Notes: generated by a model from the letters alone, not told the origin. Positions 35,401-45,642 are shown, counted from the stretch's first letter. The stretch is 64,000 nt of DNA from Zingiber officinale (GCF_018446385.1 NW_024589883.1:28249-92248), one strand, 5' to 3'. Numbers and translations are program-made.

Positions 35401-38400
35401 TCTAAGAGTTCTAATGTAGAAAATAGTAAGAGAAAACATTCTTACGTTGAATTCAACCCGGAAGATGTTGTTAGTGATCCAAGGCTACACAAACCAATTA
35501 ATGAATTTGATGTTTCTATTAGAGATCATATTCGAAAGGGCAACCCAGTGCACTAAGCTCCCGTTATGCGGGGTCCCGGGGAAGGATCCATTGTACGCAG
35601 CCTTACCTTACTTTTTGCAAGAAGCTATTTATAGGATTCGAACCCGTGACCTTTTGGTCACAAAGCAATAACTTTACCGTTGCGCCAAGGCTTCCTTTCA
35701 GAGATCATATTTGAAGAGAATATTTAATTAGAGGACCTTGTCAACCATTTGGCCATAGTTATCCCTAAAGATAATTTGGTAAAGAGCATAGAAGTTTTCA
35801 AATTGCTTGGTTTAAAAAATTTTCATGGTTAGAGTACAACATATCAAAAGATGCAGTTTTTTGTTTTTGGTGCTATTTCTTTAAAAATTCTCATAGAGGA
35901 TGTCGAGTTGGAGATTAGGCATTTACTAATTCAGGGATGAATAATTGGAGAAAAGCAATGGAAGTATTTAACACATGTTGGTGGTGTAGCTAGTGCTCAC
36001 AATGATGCAAGGACATAACTTGAGGCTTTTCAAAATCAATGACAAAGCGTGTCACATTTGCTACAAGCACAAGGGCATGGAATGGAGATTGTATATCGCA
36101 CTCGATTAACGACAACTTTGGATGTTACAAGCTTTCATTTGAAACAAGGTTTGCCTTTCTATAGACTTGACGAGTCATTGAGTTCCTCAAATAGAGGTAA
36201 TTTTTTTTTTTTGAATTGATTGAGTGGTATACCCAAATAAATGAAGAGGTTGCCAAGACAATGAATGAGTTTGCCCCTGTAAACAATCAAATGAAGTCTC
36301 CAATAGTTCAAAAAGATTTAACACGGGCTTGTGCTGCTGAAGTCACAAATGTCATTCTTAATGATATAAAAGACAATATATTTTCTCTTATGGTTAATGA
36401 GTATCGAGACATTTCAGTCAAAGAGCAAATGAGAGTTATTTTAAGATACGTAAACAAACATGGATGTGTTATTGAAAGATTTCTTGCTATTGTGCGTGTC
36501 TGATGTTGGTGCAACCTTAGGTCAAGGTTGACCTGGTTGCCCCGACTCGAGTTGACTTGACTCGAGTTGTATTTTGATGTTTGACTTGGGAAGATTGTTG
36601 ATGCAACTTTAGGTCAAGATTGACCTAGTTGAGTTGCATGTTGATGTTTGACACTCGTGAGAGAGTTCTATTCTTGATATGGGACAAGAATAGATGTTTG
36701 GGAGATTATTGGTGCAACCGTAGGTCAAGGTTGACCTGGTTGACCTGATTCGGGAAAAAGTCCAAGTATGGAGACTTGGCAACGGAAAAGTCCAAGCAGG
36801 GAGCTTGGCACTAAAAAAGTCCAAGTATGGAGACTTGGAACTGGAAAAGTCCAAGCAGGAGCTTGGCGCGAAAAGTCCAAGTATGGAGACTTGGCAGGGA
36901 AAAGTCCAAGTATGGAGACTTGCATGGAAAAGTCCAAGTATGGAGACTTGGCGGAGAAATCAAGCAGGGAGCTTGGCGCGAGGAAAAGTCCTAACTGGAT
37001 GTTAGGCGGTGTGGAAAGTCCCAGTGAGTAAACCGAGTGAGTGAGTGAAGCTAGGTGAAGGAGAAAGTCTAGCTGGGATGTTAGGCGGTGTGGAAAGTCC
37101 CGTGAGTGAAGCCGAGCGGTGGAAAAATCTAACTGGGATGTTAGGCGGTTGGAAAGTCTGGTGAGTGAAACCAGGCGAGGAAAATCTAGATGGATCGGGA
37201 TGATCGGACTTCGTGTTGGAAAATCCGGATGGATCGGGGATGATCGGACTTCGGTGTTGGAAAGTCCAAGTAGGTCGAAAGGACTGGACACTTGGGAGTG
37301 CGTCACGGGAGTGACCGGATGCTAAGCGTGATGAACCAATAGGTCAGGTTGACCGGATATTGGTTTGAAGTCTTGGGACTTGGTTTGGGCAAAATTGCTA
37401 CGGATCGGTCACCGACCGATCCGATGTCTGTTGCTCGATCGGTCGGTGCCGATCGCATCTCGGCTCTTTCGATTCTTGATCGGTGACCGTCGGCCAACAG
37501 GCGAAAGAAAGCGGTGATCGGTCCGCAGGCCGTCGAGGTCTGACGGTGCGGGACCGATCGAGACGATGTCGCGAGCACGGCGGAGTTGGGATCGATGCGT
37601 GGACCGATCCGGTATCTGATCGGTCCACCGATCGATCGCGATGAGGCTCGTGCGGCGGTCGATCGGGGGACCGATCGGCCAGTCTGATCGGTCCGTGACC
37701 GATCGAGTTCTAGCGACGCGGCTAGTTTCTTCATTGTTTCTCCTTCGCGGTATAAAAGGGTGAGGGCTTCTACAGGCGAACTCTTCTTTTCTTCTTGAGC
37801 TTCGCTCTTCACTACTGAGCGGCTGGTGTGCTCTTGAGCTTTCCTGAGTATTCTTTGAAGCTCTGCGTGAGTTTCTTGCTGGTGTTCTAGCTGGAGAAGC
37901 TGCTGCTTCATCAAGGTTCCAGTCGACAACAAGAGGCAAGCAAGTGTTTTACAATTTCTATTGTTCTTGTTTGTTGTCTCTATTGTTGTACTCCTTTGTT
38001 TGCTGTTGCAAAAGATTGTGGTGAGGTTTCTCCACCCACAAGGAGTATATTATTAGCCGGTTCTCCGGGGACTCATCCACCGACGGATTGAGAGGCTTCG
38101 TCCACCTTACGGACACGCCGAGGAGTAGGAGTATCATCTCCGAACCTCGTTACATCGACGCGTTGAGGTTTGATCTTCTTGTTTTCGTTTCCTTGTTTGT
38201 TTTTCCGCTGCGCTAACGAATTGTAGGAAGAAACGCGATCGATTTGGGGTCGGCTATTCACACCCCCCCTCTCTAGCCGTACGAAGGATCCTAACATCTG
38301 ACACTTCTGTTATTCCTTTGATGAAGGCTATTGATGAATTGTTTGCAAAACATAAGTTGTCATTATCAAGATTGAGAGGTCAAGGATACGACGGGGCTTC

Positions 38401-40953
38401 AAATATGCGAGGTAAGTATAATGGATTGAAAGCTCTCATATTGAGGAAAATTCATTTGCAAGGTATGTCCATTGTTTTGCTCATCAACTTCAACTAGTTG
38501 TTGTAGCAGTTGCTAAAAGCAATCGAATTGTGAGTGATTTCTTCCGATATGTTGCTATGATTGTGAATATTACTGGTGCTTCATGTAAAAGGAAAGACTA
38601 GTTTAGACAACTTGAATATGACAGACTTGTAGAATGTTTGGAGAAAGGAGATATTGTTTGTGGAAATCAGTTTAAGACGACCAGGGGATACTCGTTGGGG
38701 TTCACATTACATGACTATTGTCCGTTTGATGTCTACATGGACTTCAATTTTACAAGTGCTTGAAAATGTGTATGATGGTGGTACTAATGATGATAATATA
38801 GTGGTATCGTCGTTGGTTGATAAGATGGAGAGTTATGAATTTTGATGCATTTGATGAAATCGTTATTGGTAATCATAAATTAATTGTCGCTTGCCTTACA
38901 ACAAAAGGATCAAAACATTGTACTAGTTATCAGTTTGATCAAGACGATGAAAGTTTGATTACAAAAATTTAGAGAGGAAGAATGGGAGAATTTTTTTTTG
39001 GATGTCATCAACACCAAATCTGGAAAGAAATATGAGAACTCGTGGTAATAGCAGACGTAATGGGCAAATGATTACTAATTTTTATCACTATTGTGTTGAA
39101 CTCTTTTTCTCAATTTGACATTGGTAAGCTACTCCGCCTTGCTGAACTTTATCCAGAGGATTTTTCATTAACTGATCGTGTAATACTTGAGGACCAACTT
39201 GAGATTTACATTTAAAATGTACGAGATGAATTTTCTATGATTGAAGATTTGGGAAGTCTTGCTAAAAAGATGGTTGAAAAGGGTAAGAATATATAGGTTT
39301 TTCGTTGGTATATGGTTTGATCGAGTTAGCATTGATTTTACCAGTTGCAACTGCTTTTATTGAAAGGGTTTTTCCTGTGATAAAATTTATCAAGACTGAT
39401 TTGCATAATGAGATGGGGGATGAGTGGATGAATGACAGTTTGGTAGTATATATTAAGAAGGATATTTTTGTCACAATTGAAAATGAACAAATTTACAACA
39501 TTTTCAACAGATGAACACTTGTAGGATATAGTTGCCTCCTCTTGTTTATATGCCTAGACCTGGTATTGGTAGTTCAAGTATCAAGAAATAATTACTTTAT
39601 TGGTATGCACATATTTTTATATCTATATTATTATCGTTATCAATTCAGTACTTTTTTCTTAGGATATATTTATTTGATAGCAAGAAATATTGTTTTAGTC
39701 TTCTTTGAGCACCCCTTTAAATTTTTATCTGGATCCGCCACTGAAGTCGGGAGTACAATTGAATGAAGTCCAATTAAGTGTGAAGTTTCCCCCTCTCTTA
39801 CCTTCGTGTAACTCCTATTCTAATTATGATGACCCCTTCTGATGCTCAGCGTATAATCTGGATCCCATCAGTAGTATGCCTGACTGCTGTACTGTGCATC
39901 TTATGTACCGCTGCTAGCTATATTGCACCTTTGCCAGGTAGTACAGATTGAGATTTGAAGTTGTCTCTTGAGATACTTGTTTTGATTGTGTCAATGTTTT
40001 TGGGACAATAATTTTGCTGGTCCTCTCTACCCCACCTTAGAGTGTCAGTGATTAGAATGTTTGCTCTCTTTTCTTTCCATTGCATGTAGGGCTTCAAGGT
40101 GGGTGGCTATAAATTCACGATTCTACTTCTTGTTGCATGCTTGATTGTGATTCAACATTCATTTATTACTTATCAGTATTATAGTTGCCTAACATCGTAA
40201 ATATCTATCATTGGTCTCACCCGAATGTGGTTCAGTTATGTACGTTGCGGATCTTCATAGAGCTGTGTATTACCAGAAGTGTTATGATCCTGATTGCAGA
40301 GGTATGGTTTGTCATTCTGATATAATTATCGAACAGGCTTTTTTACACTACTTAGCATACTACTTGTAACAGGCTATCGATCTCCTTTACGGCCATTACC
40401 ACATGATGTGATTCCTGACAATGTTCCATTTCTGAATTCAACTGAGGTGACGATGACAAACATCAATGGTGATCTTGGTGGAAGCCATTTGGAACTTTAC
40501 TCAAATGACAATGACAAGTTGGTTACCGAAAGCTGTATGGAAGAAAATAGCTGGTTGCAGGAAGCCATGAAGTATGCAGATTGTGTCGAAAATTCGAGGA
40601 ATGCACCTGATTTTGGAATTCAGGTTAGACCTTACTAATTTTCATTAGATTTGTGTACGGTGAATAACAGTAGCTAGGATGCAAGATTCTATATGGCTAA
40701 TTATGGTCTGATTTAGCCACTGGATTTCTTTAAAAGACACCACAATCAATCAGATCTGCCCACTTGCCCCCTAAACAATATGCAAACTAATCACGGAGAG
40801 CAAGGAAATTTGTGACCTAGCATCTATTAGACTTAATAATTTACTAGTTTCACATTGTTTGCCACTTTGCAGAACGAGGAAGCTGTTGAAGACTGCAGCT
40901 GGTGGATGGATGTGGAACTGCTGGTGTCACAGGTTGAAGAAGGGATTGGTTGA
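23490..40953 (+). CDS. PRIMPOL: DNA-directed primase/polymerase PrimPol (CCDC111 homologue)
   Basis: Archaeo-eukaryotic primase that reprimes stalled replication forks in nucleus and organelles. Fourteen exons: 23490-23559, 23682-23812, 25419-25588, 25839-25985, 26238-26289, 26466-26640, 27121-27203, 28676-28882, 29467-29583, 30821-30968, 31154-31261, 40236-40301, 40373-40623, 40873-40953. All are GT-AG and in frame, 601 residues. The catalytic centre is visible: motif I FDLEF (D199, E201), motif II FSRH (S252, H254) and motif III FLDNAVYSRN (D310). The UL52-type zinc finger is C458, H465, C485, C490, with the same spacing as human PrimPol. The N-terminal 65 residues are low in similarity. 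Exon 10 has two nearby acceptors; only the second (after ATCAG) keeps frame. Intron 11 (9 kb) holds nested transposons between the two halves of the zinc finger, so splicing across it is essential. Confidence 0.95.
28472..28634 (+). mobile_element. Au-type SINE in PrimPol intron 7
   Basis: tRNA-like head with A box GGCGCAACGGTAAAGTTG and B box GGGTTCGAATC, then the Au SINE body (GGGTAAGGCTACGTACAAT, CATGGCGGGAGCTTCGTGCA) and end CCGGGCTGCCCTT. It is flanked by a perfect 18-bp target duplication, TATGTAAAATGTATATAT, at 28454-28471 and 28635-28652. The insertion ends 41 bases before exon 8. Confidence 0.95.
31459..31524 (+). repeat. Short tandem duplication (about 34 bp, two copies) in PrimPol intron 11
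   Basis: The phrase beginning GTATCATGGTTTAAGGTCTC and ending TAGTCAAACTT occurs twice back to back with no change, just left of the solo LTR. A recent slippage or repair duplication is likely. Confidence 0.85.
31780..32102. repeat. Palindrome array (GATCGGTC...GACCGATC) in solo LTR
   Basis: About eight inverted repeats of the form CTGGATCGGTCNNNNGACCGATCCAG, spaced about 30-50 bases, with unrelated sequence between them. Outer arm bases change in matched fashion between units (for example CTGG/CCAG and ACTG/CAGT around the same core). The minus-strand frame that reads DRSADRS repeats is a by-product of the array. Confidence 0.85.
33619..33694 (+). other. tRNA-like segment inside the solo LTR
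   Basis: A 76-base segment starts CGGCC and ends GGCCG, giving a 5-bp acceptor-like stem. A T-arm-like CGGGTTCAATTCCCG (stem CGGG/CCCG with loop TTCAATT, a good B box) and an A-box-like GGTTCAACTGGTTA are present in order. The anticodon arm is not convincing, so this is not annotated as a functional tRNA. It may be a SINE head or a pol III promoter relic. Confidence 0.5.
34159..34840. repeat. Two adjoining minisatellites in PrimPol intron 11
   Basis: Bases 34159-34460 hold three to four copies of an 80-90-bp unit (TCTCCATTCACTGATC..., GGAGAGGAAGGAATC, AACCAACTCT). Bases 34510-34840 hold about ten copies of a 26-bp unit of the form GAACTTAGCCATATTGCTCG. The phrase TATAATCTGGATCCCAT occurs at both 34841 and 39851, left and right of the hAT element, so the hAT probably inserted into this larger repeat. 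Confidence 0.75.
35538..35699 (-). mobile_element. Au-type SINE inserted in the hAT relic
   Basis: On the minus strand it shows GGCGCAACGGTAAAGTTATT, the B box GGGTTCGAATCC, GTAAGGCTGCGTACAATGG and the CGGGAGCTTAGTGCACTGGG end of Au SINEs. Target duplication of about 17 bases (AGAGATCATATT-GAA) at 35521-35537 and 35700-35716, with two mismatches. Confidence 0.93.
36504..38296 (+). mobile_element. Solo LTR (TGTTGG family, copy 2) inserted in the hAT relic
   Basis: Ends TGTTGGTGCAACC...GATCCTAACA with a perfect 5-bp target duplication TCTGA (36499-36503 and 38297-38301). A TATA box TATAAAAGGG lies at about 37751, fitting plus orientation. No internal domain. It carries a short hairpin array at 36755-37160 and degenerate GATCGGTC palindromes at 37400-37710. 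It is the youngest visible layer of the nest, since it splits the hAT coding remnant. Confidence 0.9.
36755..37160 (+). repeat. Array of short covarying hairpin units in solo LTR copy 2
   Basis: About a dozen units of 25-40 bases start GAAAAGTCC and contain an inverted pair: CCAAGT...ACTTGG, CCAAGC...GCTTGG, CCTAAC...GTTAGG and CTGGT...ACCAG. The arms differ between units but stay complementary within a unit. Confidence 0.85.
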
Positions 40954-42177
40954 TCTCTAGTGTCAAAAATTTGTAACAATTCACCAACTCACTTTGATCC
41001 TTTTTCGGTTGATTAATTATTATTTTTCTATGCTACGTAAAATAAAAGGCTCAATCTGTTATTATCCTTCTGGGAATTTTATTTTTAATTCTGAATTCAA
41101 CAAACCAAAAGAAAATATGGTGATGGAAATTACTAAATTTTTCTTTCTGTTTTTCCTTGTCATCGAATTTGTGATGTATTTATTAATTACTTATTTTTAG
41201 AATTAATTGTAAAACTAAAAGAGTGAAGAAATGGTCAAACATTTGTTATTATTGATTTGGATTGAATTATGGACATATAATATATAATTTTTTAAATGAA
41301 TGGTTTTATGATTAAATCTGAATTAAAAGTTATAATTTTTTAAAATTTATGTTTCAATACATTGTTGTTGGTTTTTGTTGTTAATCTTTTGAATATTGTA
41401 TTGTTGGTCTTTGTTGCTGATCCTATTAGTAACATGTAATAGATATGAAATCTTAGTTGTTTAATTGTAAGATATAACTATAAGAAATCATAATTTTTGT
41501 CCAGTTGAATTATGAGATGTATAATATATTAAATTAAAGATCATTGATTAAATTTTGATTTGATTTATTATGTGTCTTATAGTTAAACTTAAATCAAAAG
41601 TTATGATTTTTTAAAGTTAAATTTATAGTTGTATCAATCACGATTTTGTATTTGTTAGAATGTGTATGTTGAGTAATTTTTTAGAAATTATAATTTTTAA
41701 CTCAGGTTGAATTATAAGACACATTATATCAAACACAAATGTGATACAATGTATTCAACCCAATTATTTTCCCACTCATTCTAGCTATTAAAAATGAAGT
41801 TGTAAGCTTACTATAAATAAAATGATGATGATACTTATTATCTAAGATCGCAAATAAAATTCATTGGACATTCCTATATTAGACAAAATTAAATTTTTTT
41901 ACTATTAGAATAATCTAAGTCCATCTGCCGATTTCGTTCCAAAAATGAGTAATAGATCTAAAAATCTCCCAAAAATGAGTAATAAAACTTGAAATATATG
42001 AAATCAGGATTGATGTACTCATCTTATAAAATTTCATCAATAATTTTATTACAAATATGTATTAAAATAATAATATTTTCAAAAATAAGTACAAGATTAT
42101 TTTATAATATACTAAATATCTATTTATAATGGGCAGTCTAGTGTATGAATCTTTTATCATACGTGGTCTTGAAAAAT
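40954..42177. other. PrimPol 3' flank, AT-rich, no feature identified
   Basis: The first few hundred bases probably hold the PrimPol 3' UTR. The rest is strongly AT-rich with poorly conserved repeated words (TTGTTGGT, GAATTATGAGA) and no gene signal. Confidence 0.5.
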
Positions 42178-42290
42178 GATCCATTATAAACAATTTTACC
42201 TTACTTTTTGCTGGAGGTTATTTCTAGGATTTGAACTCATGACTTTTAGATCATAAAGTAACAATTTTATCGTTACGCAAAAGCTCCCGT
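42178..42290 (-). mobile_element. Decayed Au-type SINE
   Basis: On the minus strand: GCGTAACGATAAAATTGTTA, then a B-box-like GAGTTCAAATCC and AAAAGTAAGGTAAAATTG. These align with the Au SINEs at 28472 and 35538 but with many C-to-T-type changes. The 3' part is missing. Confidence 0.75.
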
Positions 42291-42401
42291 TCATGATATT
42301 TTAATAATAATAATCTAATAAAAAATAATTATCATACTAATATATATATATATGCACACACACACAGAAACGTTAGGCTACGGTGCTTATGCTGCGGTTT
42401 C

Positions 42402-42750
42402 GTCCATGTCATCTGCGTGAGAATTGAGCTATGTAAAGGGTGAGAAAAAAAAACGCGTTTCGTTTCCCTCAAACCTCTCCCATGAGCCCAAGCAGAAGCG
42501 ACGCTCAACCCTTAGCACATCACGAGCCATCTCCTGCCGCAAGTCACGAGCTATCCCACTCTTCGCACACCTTCCTCTCCGCGAACCCTAGCAGAAGCGG
42601 AGGCGAGCTCTCCCACTCTTCGATGGCTCGCGATGTGCGAAGGGTTGAGCGCCGCTTCTGCTAGGGCTCATGGGAGAGGTTTGAGGGAAACGAAACACGT
42701 TTTTTTTTCTTGCTCTTTACACAGTTTCATTCTCACACGGATGACGTGGA
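42402..42750. mobile_element. Foldback element with 130-bp arms
   Basis: Left arm 42402-42533 and right arm 42621-42750 are inverted copies (for example CTCAAACCTCTCCCATGAGC against GCTCATGGGAGAGGTTTGAG) at about 85-90 percent identity by eye, with an 87-base loop. The loop has a small direct repeat (CCCACTCTTCG). Transcripts would fold into a long hairpin. The 74-codon frame inside is probably not a gene. Confidence 0.85.
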
Positions 42751-42767
42751 TTTATTAAAATGTTTGG

Positions 42768-43257
42768 TTGGGGCGTCTGTATTTAATCCAGGCGCCTCGA
42801 CTCTATTTTTTTTTTAAAAAAAATAAAAAATAAAAAATTTCATAAAACATCCTAAATACATATAATATACCTCGTGAGAACCTAAATTTTTTTATCTTGA
42901 ATATTATAACCTATGAGGGAAGCTTGAGCCTAAAAGGGAAATCTTATTAGCTTAAACTCATTATAACCCAACTTTTAAATCCTAAATACCTATAATATAT
43001 TCCCTGAGCATTTAAATTTTTTAATTTTGAATACTATAATCTAAGAGGAAAATCTGAACCATAGAGAAAAAAATCTTATTAGCTCAAACACATTATAAAC
43101 CAACTCCTAAATTTTAAAATTTTAAACCTTAAATATATATAATATACCCCTAAATAAATAAAAAAAAATACTTAGATGAATATAAGCGCTTGGAATCATT
43201 CCAGGCGCATGTACAGGTTGACTCACATGCGCCTGGATTAATTCCAAGCGCCCCAAG
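42768..43257. mobile_element. Inverted-end element with 127-bp internal tandem repeats and a terminal hairpin
   Basis: Ends read TTGGGGCGTCTGTATTTAAT and, inverted, TTGGGGCGCTTGGAATTAAT, both followed by CCAGGCGC. The interior (42845-43135) holds two to three copies of an AT-rich unit of about 127 bases (CCTAAATACATATAATATAC..., CTTATTAGCT-AAAC-CATTATAA). At the right end a 27-bp stem (43186-43212 with 43225-43251) has two mismatches and a 12-base loop. Confidence 0.7.
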
Positions 43258-43440
43258 TGAAGTCCGGATGATCTATAGTCAGGTCCGTAACATATATATA
43301 TATATATATATATTACAATAATAATAAAATATTATGAATAATTTTTTTTTTTTTGAAGATTCATAGCAAATCAGTCATGTTTATGATTATATTGACTAAG
43401 AAATGTGGAGTTCTACACATCATCCAATAAAAAAAATTAA

Positions 43441-43818
43441 AGGGGCGTTTGGTTTGCGTTTTCCACATTCATTTTTAAGAAAATGATAGAGTGTTTTCTA
43501 CGAAAATGAAAAACGCGGAAAAGTTATTTTCTAAAAAACGAAAAATGTACGGGTACGTTTGGTTTGCACCGTTTTCATTTTCATTTTCTGGAAAATGTGC
43601 GTTTTTTTAGAAAACAGAAAACGACTTTTTGTCATTCTCTGTTTTTCTAGAAAACGATAGCCAAATTTTTAGAAAATACGCGCGAAAAACGCAAACCAAA
43701 CACCGTTTTTCAGAAAACGCGCGTTTTCCAGAAAATGAAAATGGAAAACGCGTGTACCAAACGCCCCCTACATTTTTCAGAAAATGAAAATGAAAATGGG
43801 ATAAACCAAACGCACCCT
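43441..43818. mobile_element. Nested pair of MITEs
   Basis: The outer element starts AGGGGCGTTTGGTTTGCG and ends, inverted, AGGGTGCGTTTGGTTTATCC. An inner element (about 43550-43768) starts GGGTACGTTTGGTTTGCACC, ends, inverted, GGGGGCGTTTGGTACACGCG, and is flanked by TA (43548-43549 and 43769-43770). Both are rich in TTTTCATTTTC/GAAAATGAAAA arms, so the inner looks like a relative inserted into the outer. Confidence 0.75.
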
Positions 43819-43915
43819 AAATTTTCCAATCTTTCCAAATATCTTAGATGGCTCAAGTGATACTCCTTAGATTCAACATCTAAAGATCAATCTAGAAAGA
43901 TAGAAAGACAATGAA

Positions 43916-44259
43916 AACATATAAAAGCTAAAAATAACTTACTAACAAAAATTCATAATCAATATAAGAAAAACTTAAAAAATAGAAAATAGAATAATAA
44001 TTCACATATGAAAAATTGATTATTTTTTTTTGTATGTTATGAATATCATATTAGACACATTTTTTGAAAATTACATAAATTTTAGGTAAACATATAAAAG
44101 CTAAAAATAACTTACTAACAAAAATTCATAATCAATATAAGAAAAACTTAAAAAATAGAAAATAGAATAATAATTCACATATGAAAAATTGATTATTTTT
44201 TGTATGTTATGAATATCATATTAGACACATTTTTTGAAAATTACATAAATTTTAGGTAA
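43916..44259. repeat. Near-identical 173-bp tandem duplication
   Basis: Copy 1 (43916-44088) and copy 2 (44089 to about 44259) differ only in the length of one T run (near 44024 and 44197). No coding content. Such identity indicates a very recent event, or possibly an assembly artefact. Confidence 0.92.
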
Positions 44260-44849
44260 GGCAAATGGAAATTTTTACTTTACATGTTAAATTATTGATA
44301 CTTCATTACTCATAAAGAATTAGTGACATGGATCTTGTTAGGGTCGGTTTGTGTTAGAGAAGAGGCGGCGGCGGCGACCCGGGGGTGGGGGGGGGGGTGA
44401 ATAGCTCACCGCGCTTGTTGTCTTGCTTCGTGATGATTTGCAGTGGAATAAAACTTGAAGCAATCTCTCCAATGCCAATACTAGGGATTTACTTGGTATC
44501 CACCTCAAGAAGAGGTGACTAATCCAAGGATCCACATACAACATGCTCTCCACTATCAAAAACACTCCTTCTCGGTAACTACCGAAGGTGGAGAAACCTC
44601 GTACAACACTCACACAACAAATACAACACACACAAGATGAAAAATACAAGAATACAAATACAAACTCTTTTTTTCTTGCTCACTTGTTGTTTGTTGATGC
44701 CTCTTGAACCTTGGAAGTGCACCTGCACTTGTCTCCAAGAGCTTCCAAGAACTGGCGGTGAATGTCGTGGAAGAATGCGTGAAGATCGGGAAGAAGGATT
44801 ACAACGTTTGAATGCTTCGCCGCCTTTATATCTGCGCTTCTAGGGCTTC

Positions 44850-45266
44850 CAATCAATTGGGGCTCCTTCCAATCGATTGCCATGTCAGATCCCAGCAATC
44901 TCGGCCGTCCAAAACCTGTATCCTGTACAACGGTCGTATCCCAATCGATTGATTAATCGATTGGTGAGACTTGAATCGATCGGTCGATCGATTCAGAGTG
45001 CCTCTGTGCTCTTGCTGGAAAAGCCTGAATCGATCGACCGATCGATTCAGCATTTATCGTGATGCCGCAATTTCCAGCCCCCTAATCGATCGGCCGATCG
45101 TTTAGCGGTGCCCAATCGATCGGCTGATCGATTGGGGAAGCTTTTGTGCTTGTGACAATTGCTCCCAATCGATCGATCGATCGATTGGGCTGCTGCTTAT
45201 CACAGCACTCTCCCAATCGATCGACCGATCGATGGGGCTTAGGTCAATCGATCAGTTGATCGATTG
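44850..45266. repeat. Palindrome array (AATCGATCG...CGATCGATT) in solo LTR copy 3
   Basis: About nine inverted repeats of 20-27 bases such as TGAATCGATCG/CGATCGATTCA, CCCAATCGATC/GATCGATTGGG and CAATCGATCA/TGATCGATTG, spaced about 30-50 bases. The outermost arm bases change in matched pairs between units. Confidence 0.88.
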
Positions 45267-45309
45267 TCCCAACCTTGACTTGCCTAAACTCAAGTCCAAG
45301 GTTCCCAAA

Positions 45310-45642
45310 CCCAACATCTAGTCAACTGTGACCTGTTGGGACTCCTTTTGCCTAGCATCTAGTCAACCTTGACCTGTTAGGACTTCTTCACCCAGTGTCT
45401 GGTCAACCCTTTGACCCACTTGGACTTTTCTCCTTGTGCCAAGTGTCCGGTCAACCTTGACCCACTTGGACTTACTGTCTTGTGCCAAGTGTCCGGTCCT
45501 CCATGACCCACTTGGATTTCCTTCCACCAGATGTCCGTCATCCTTGACCCATCTGGATTTCCTTGTGCCAAGTATCCGGTCAACCCTTTAACCTACTCGG
45601 ACTTTCCAACACCAGGTGTCTAATCAATCTTAACCCACCTGG
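45310..45642. repeat. Two-tier hairpin array in solo LTR copy 3
   Basis: Units have a 7-bp outer stem, a 2-3-base bulge and an inner GGTCAA/TTGACC stem. Outer stems are CCCAACA/TGTTGGG (45310, 45334), CCTAGCA/TGTTAGG (45351, 45375, one G-T), CCAAGTG/CACTTGG (45439, 45463 and again 45485, 45509), CCAGATG/CATCTGG (45527, 45550) and CCAGGTG/CACCTGG (45612, 45636). Arm spacing is 24 bases in five of these six. Confidence 0.88.

Larger units (their letters stand above)
34881..39743 (+). mobile_element. hAT transposon relic (DUF4371/TTF-type transposase), with nested insertions
   Basis: Ends are CAATGGCGGAGGCAAG and, inverted, CAGTGGCGGATCCAGA. The 8-bp target duplication is AAGTTGGG/AAGTCGGG (34873-34880 and 39744-39751, one mismatch). 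Fragments of a plant hAT transposase with the DUF4371-like region are readable: NPEDVVSDPRLHKPINEFDV near 35455, NEFAPVNNQMKSPIVQKDLT near 36260, RGQGYDGASNMRGKYNGLKA near 38375, and an hAT dimerisation-like piece near 39305-39500. Stops and frameshifts break it, so it is dead. After removing the SINE (35538-35699) and the solo LTR (36504-38296) the original element was about 2.9 kb. Confidence 0.9.

Noticed and set aside
36725-37306. 193-codon minus-strand frame with LDF/TWTF repeats
   Set aside because: It is the translation of the short hairpin array. It is a low-complexity repeat product, not a gene.
37303-37939. Long minus-strand frames of 176-209 codons
   Set aside because: They lie antisense in a solo LTR over the palindrome array and TATA region. 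Ser/Arg-rich by-product of GATCGG repeats.
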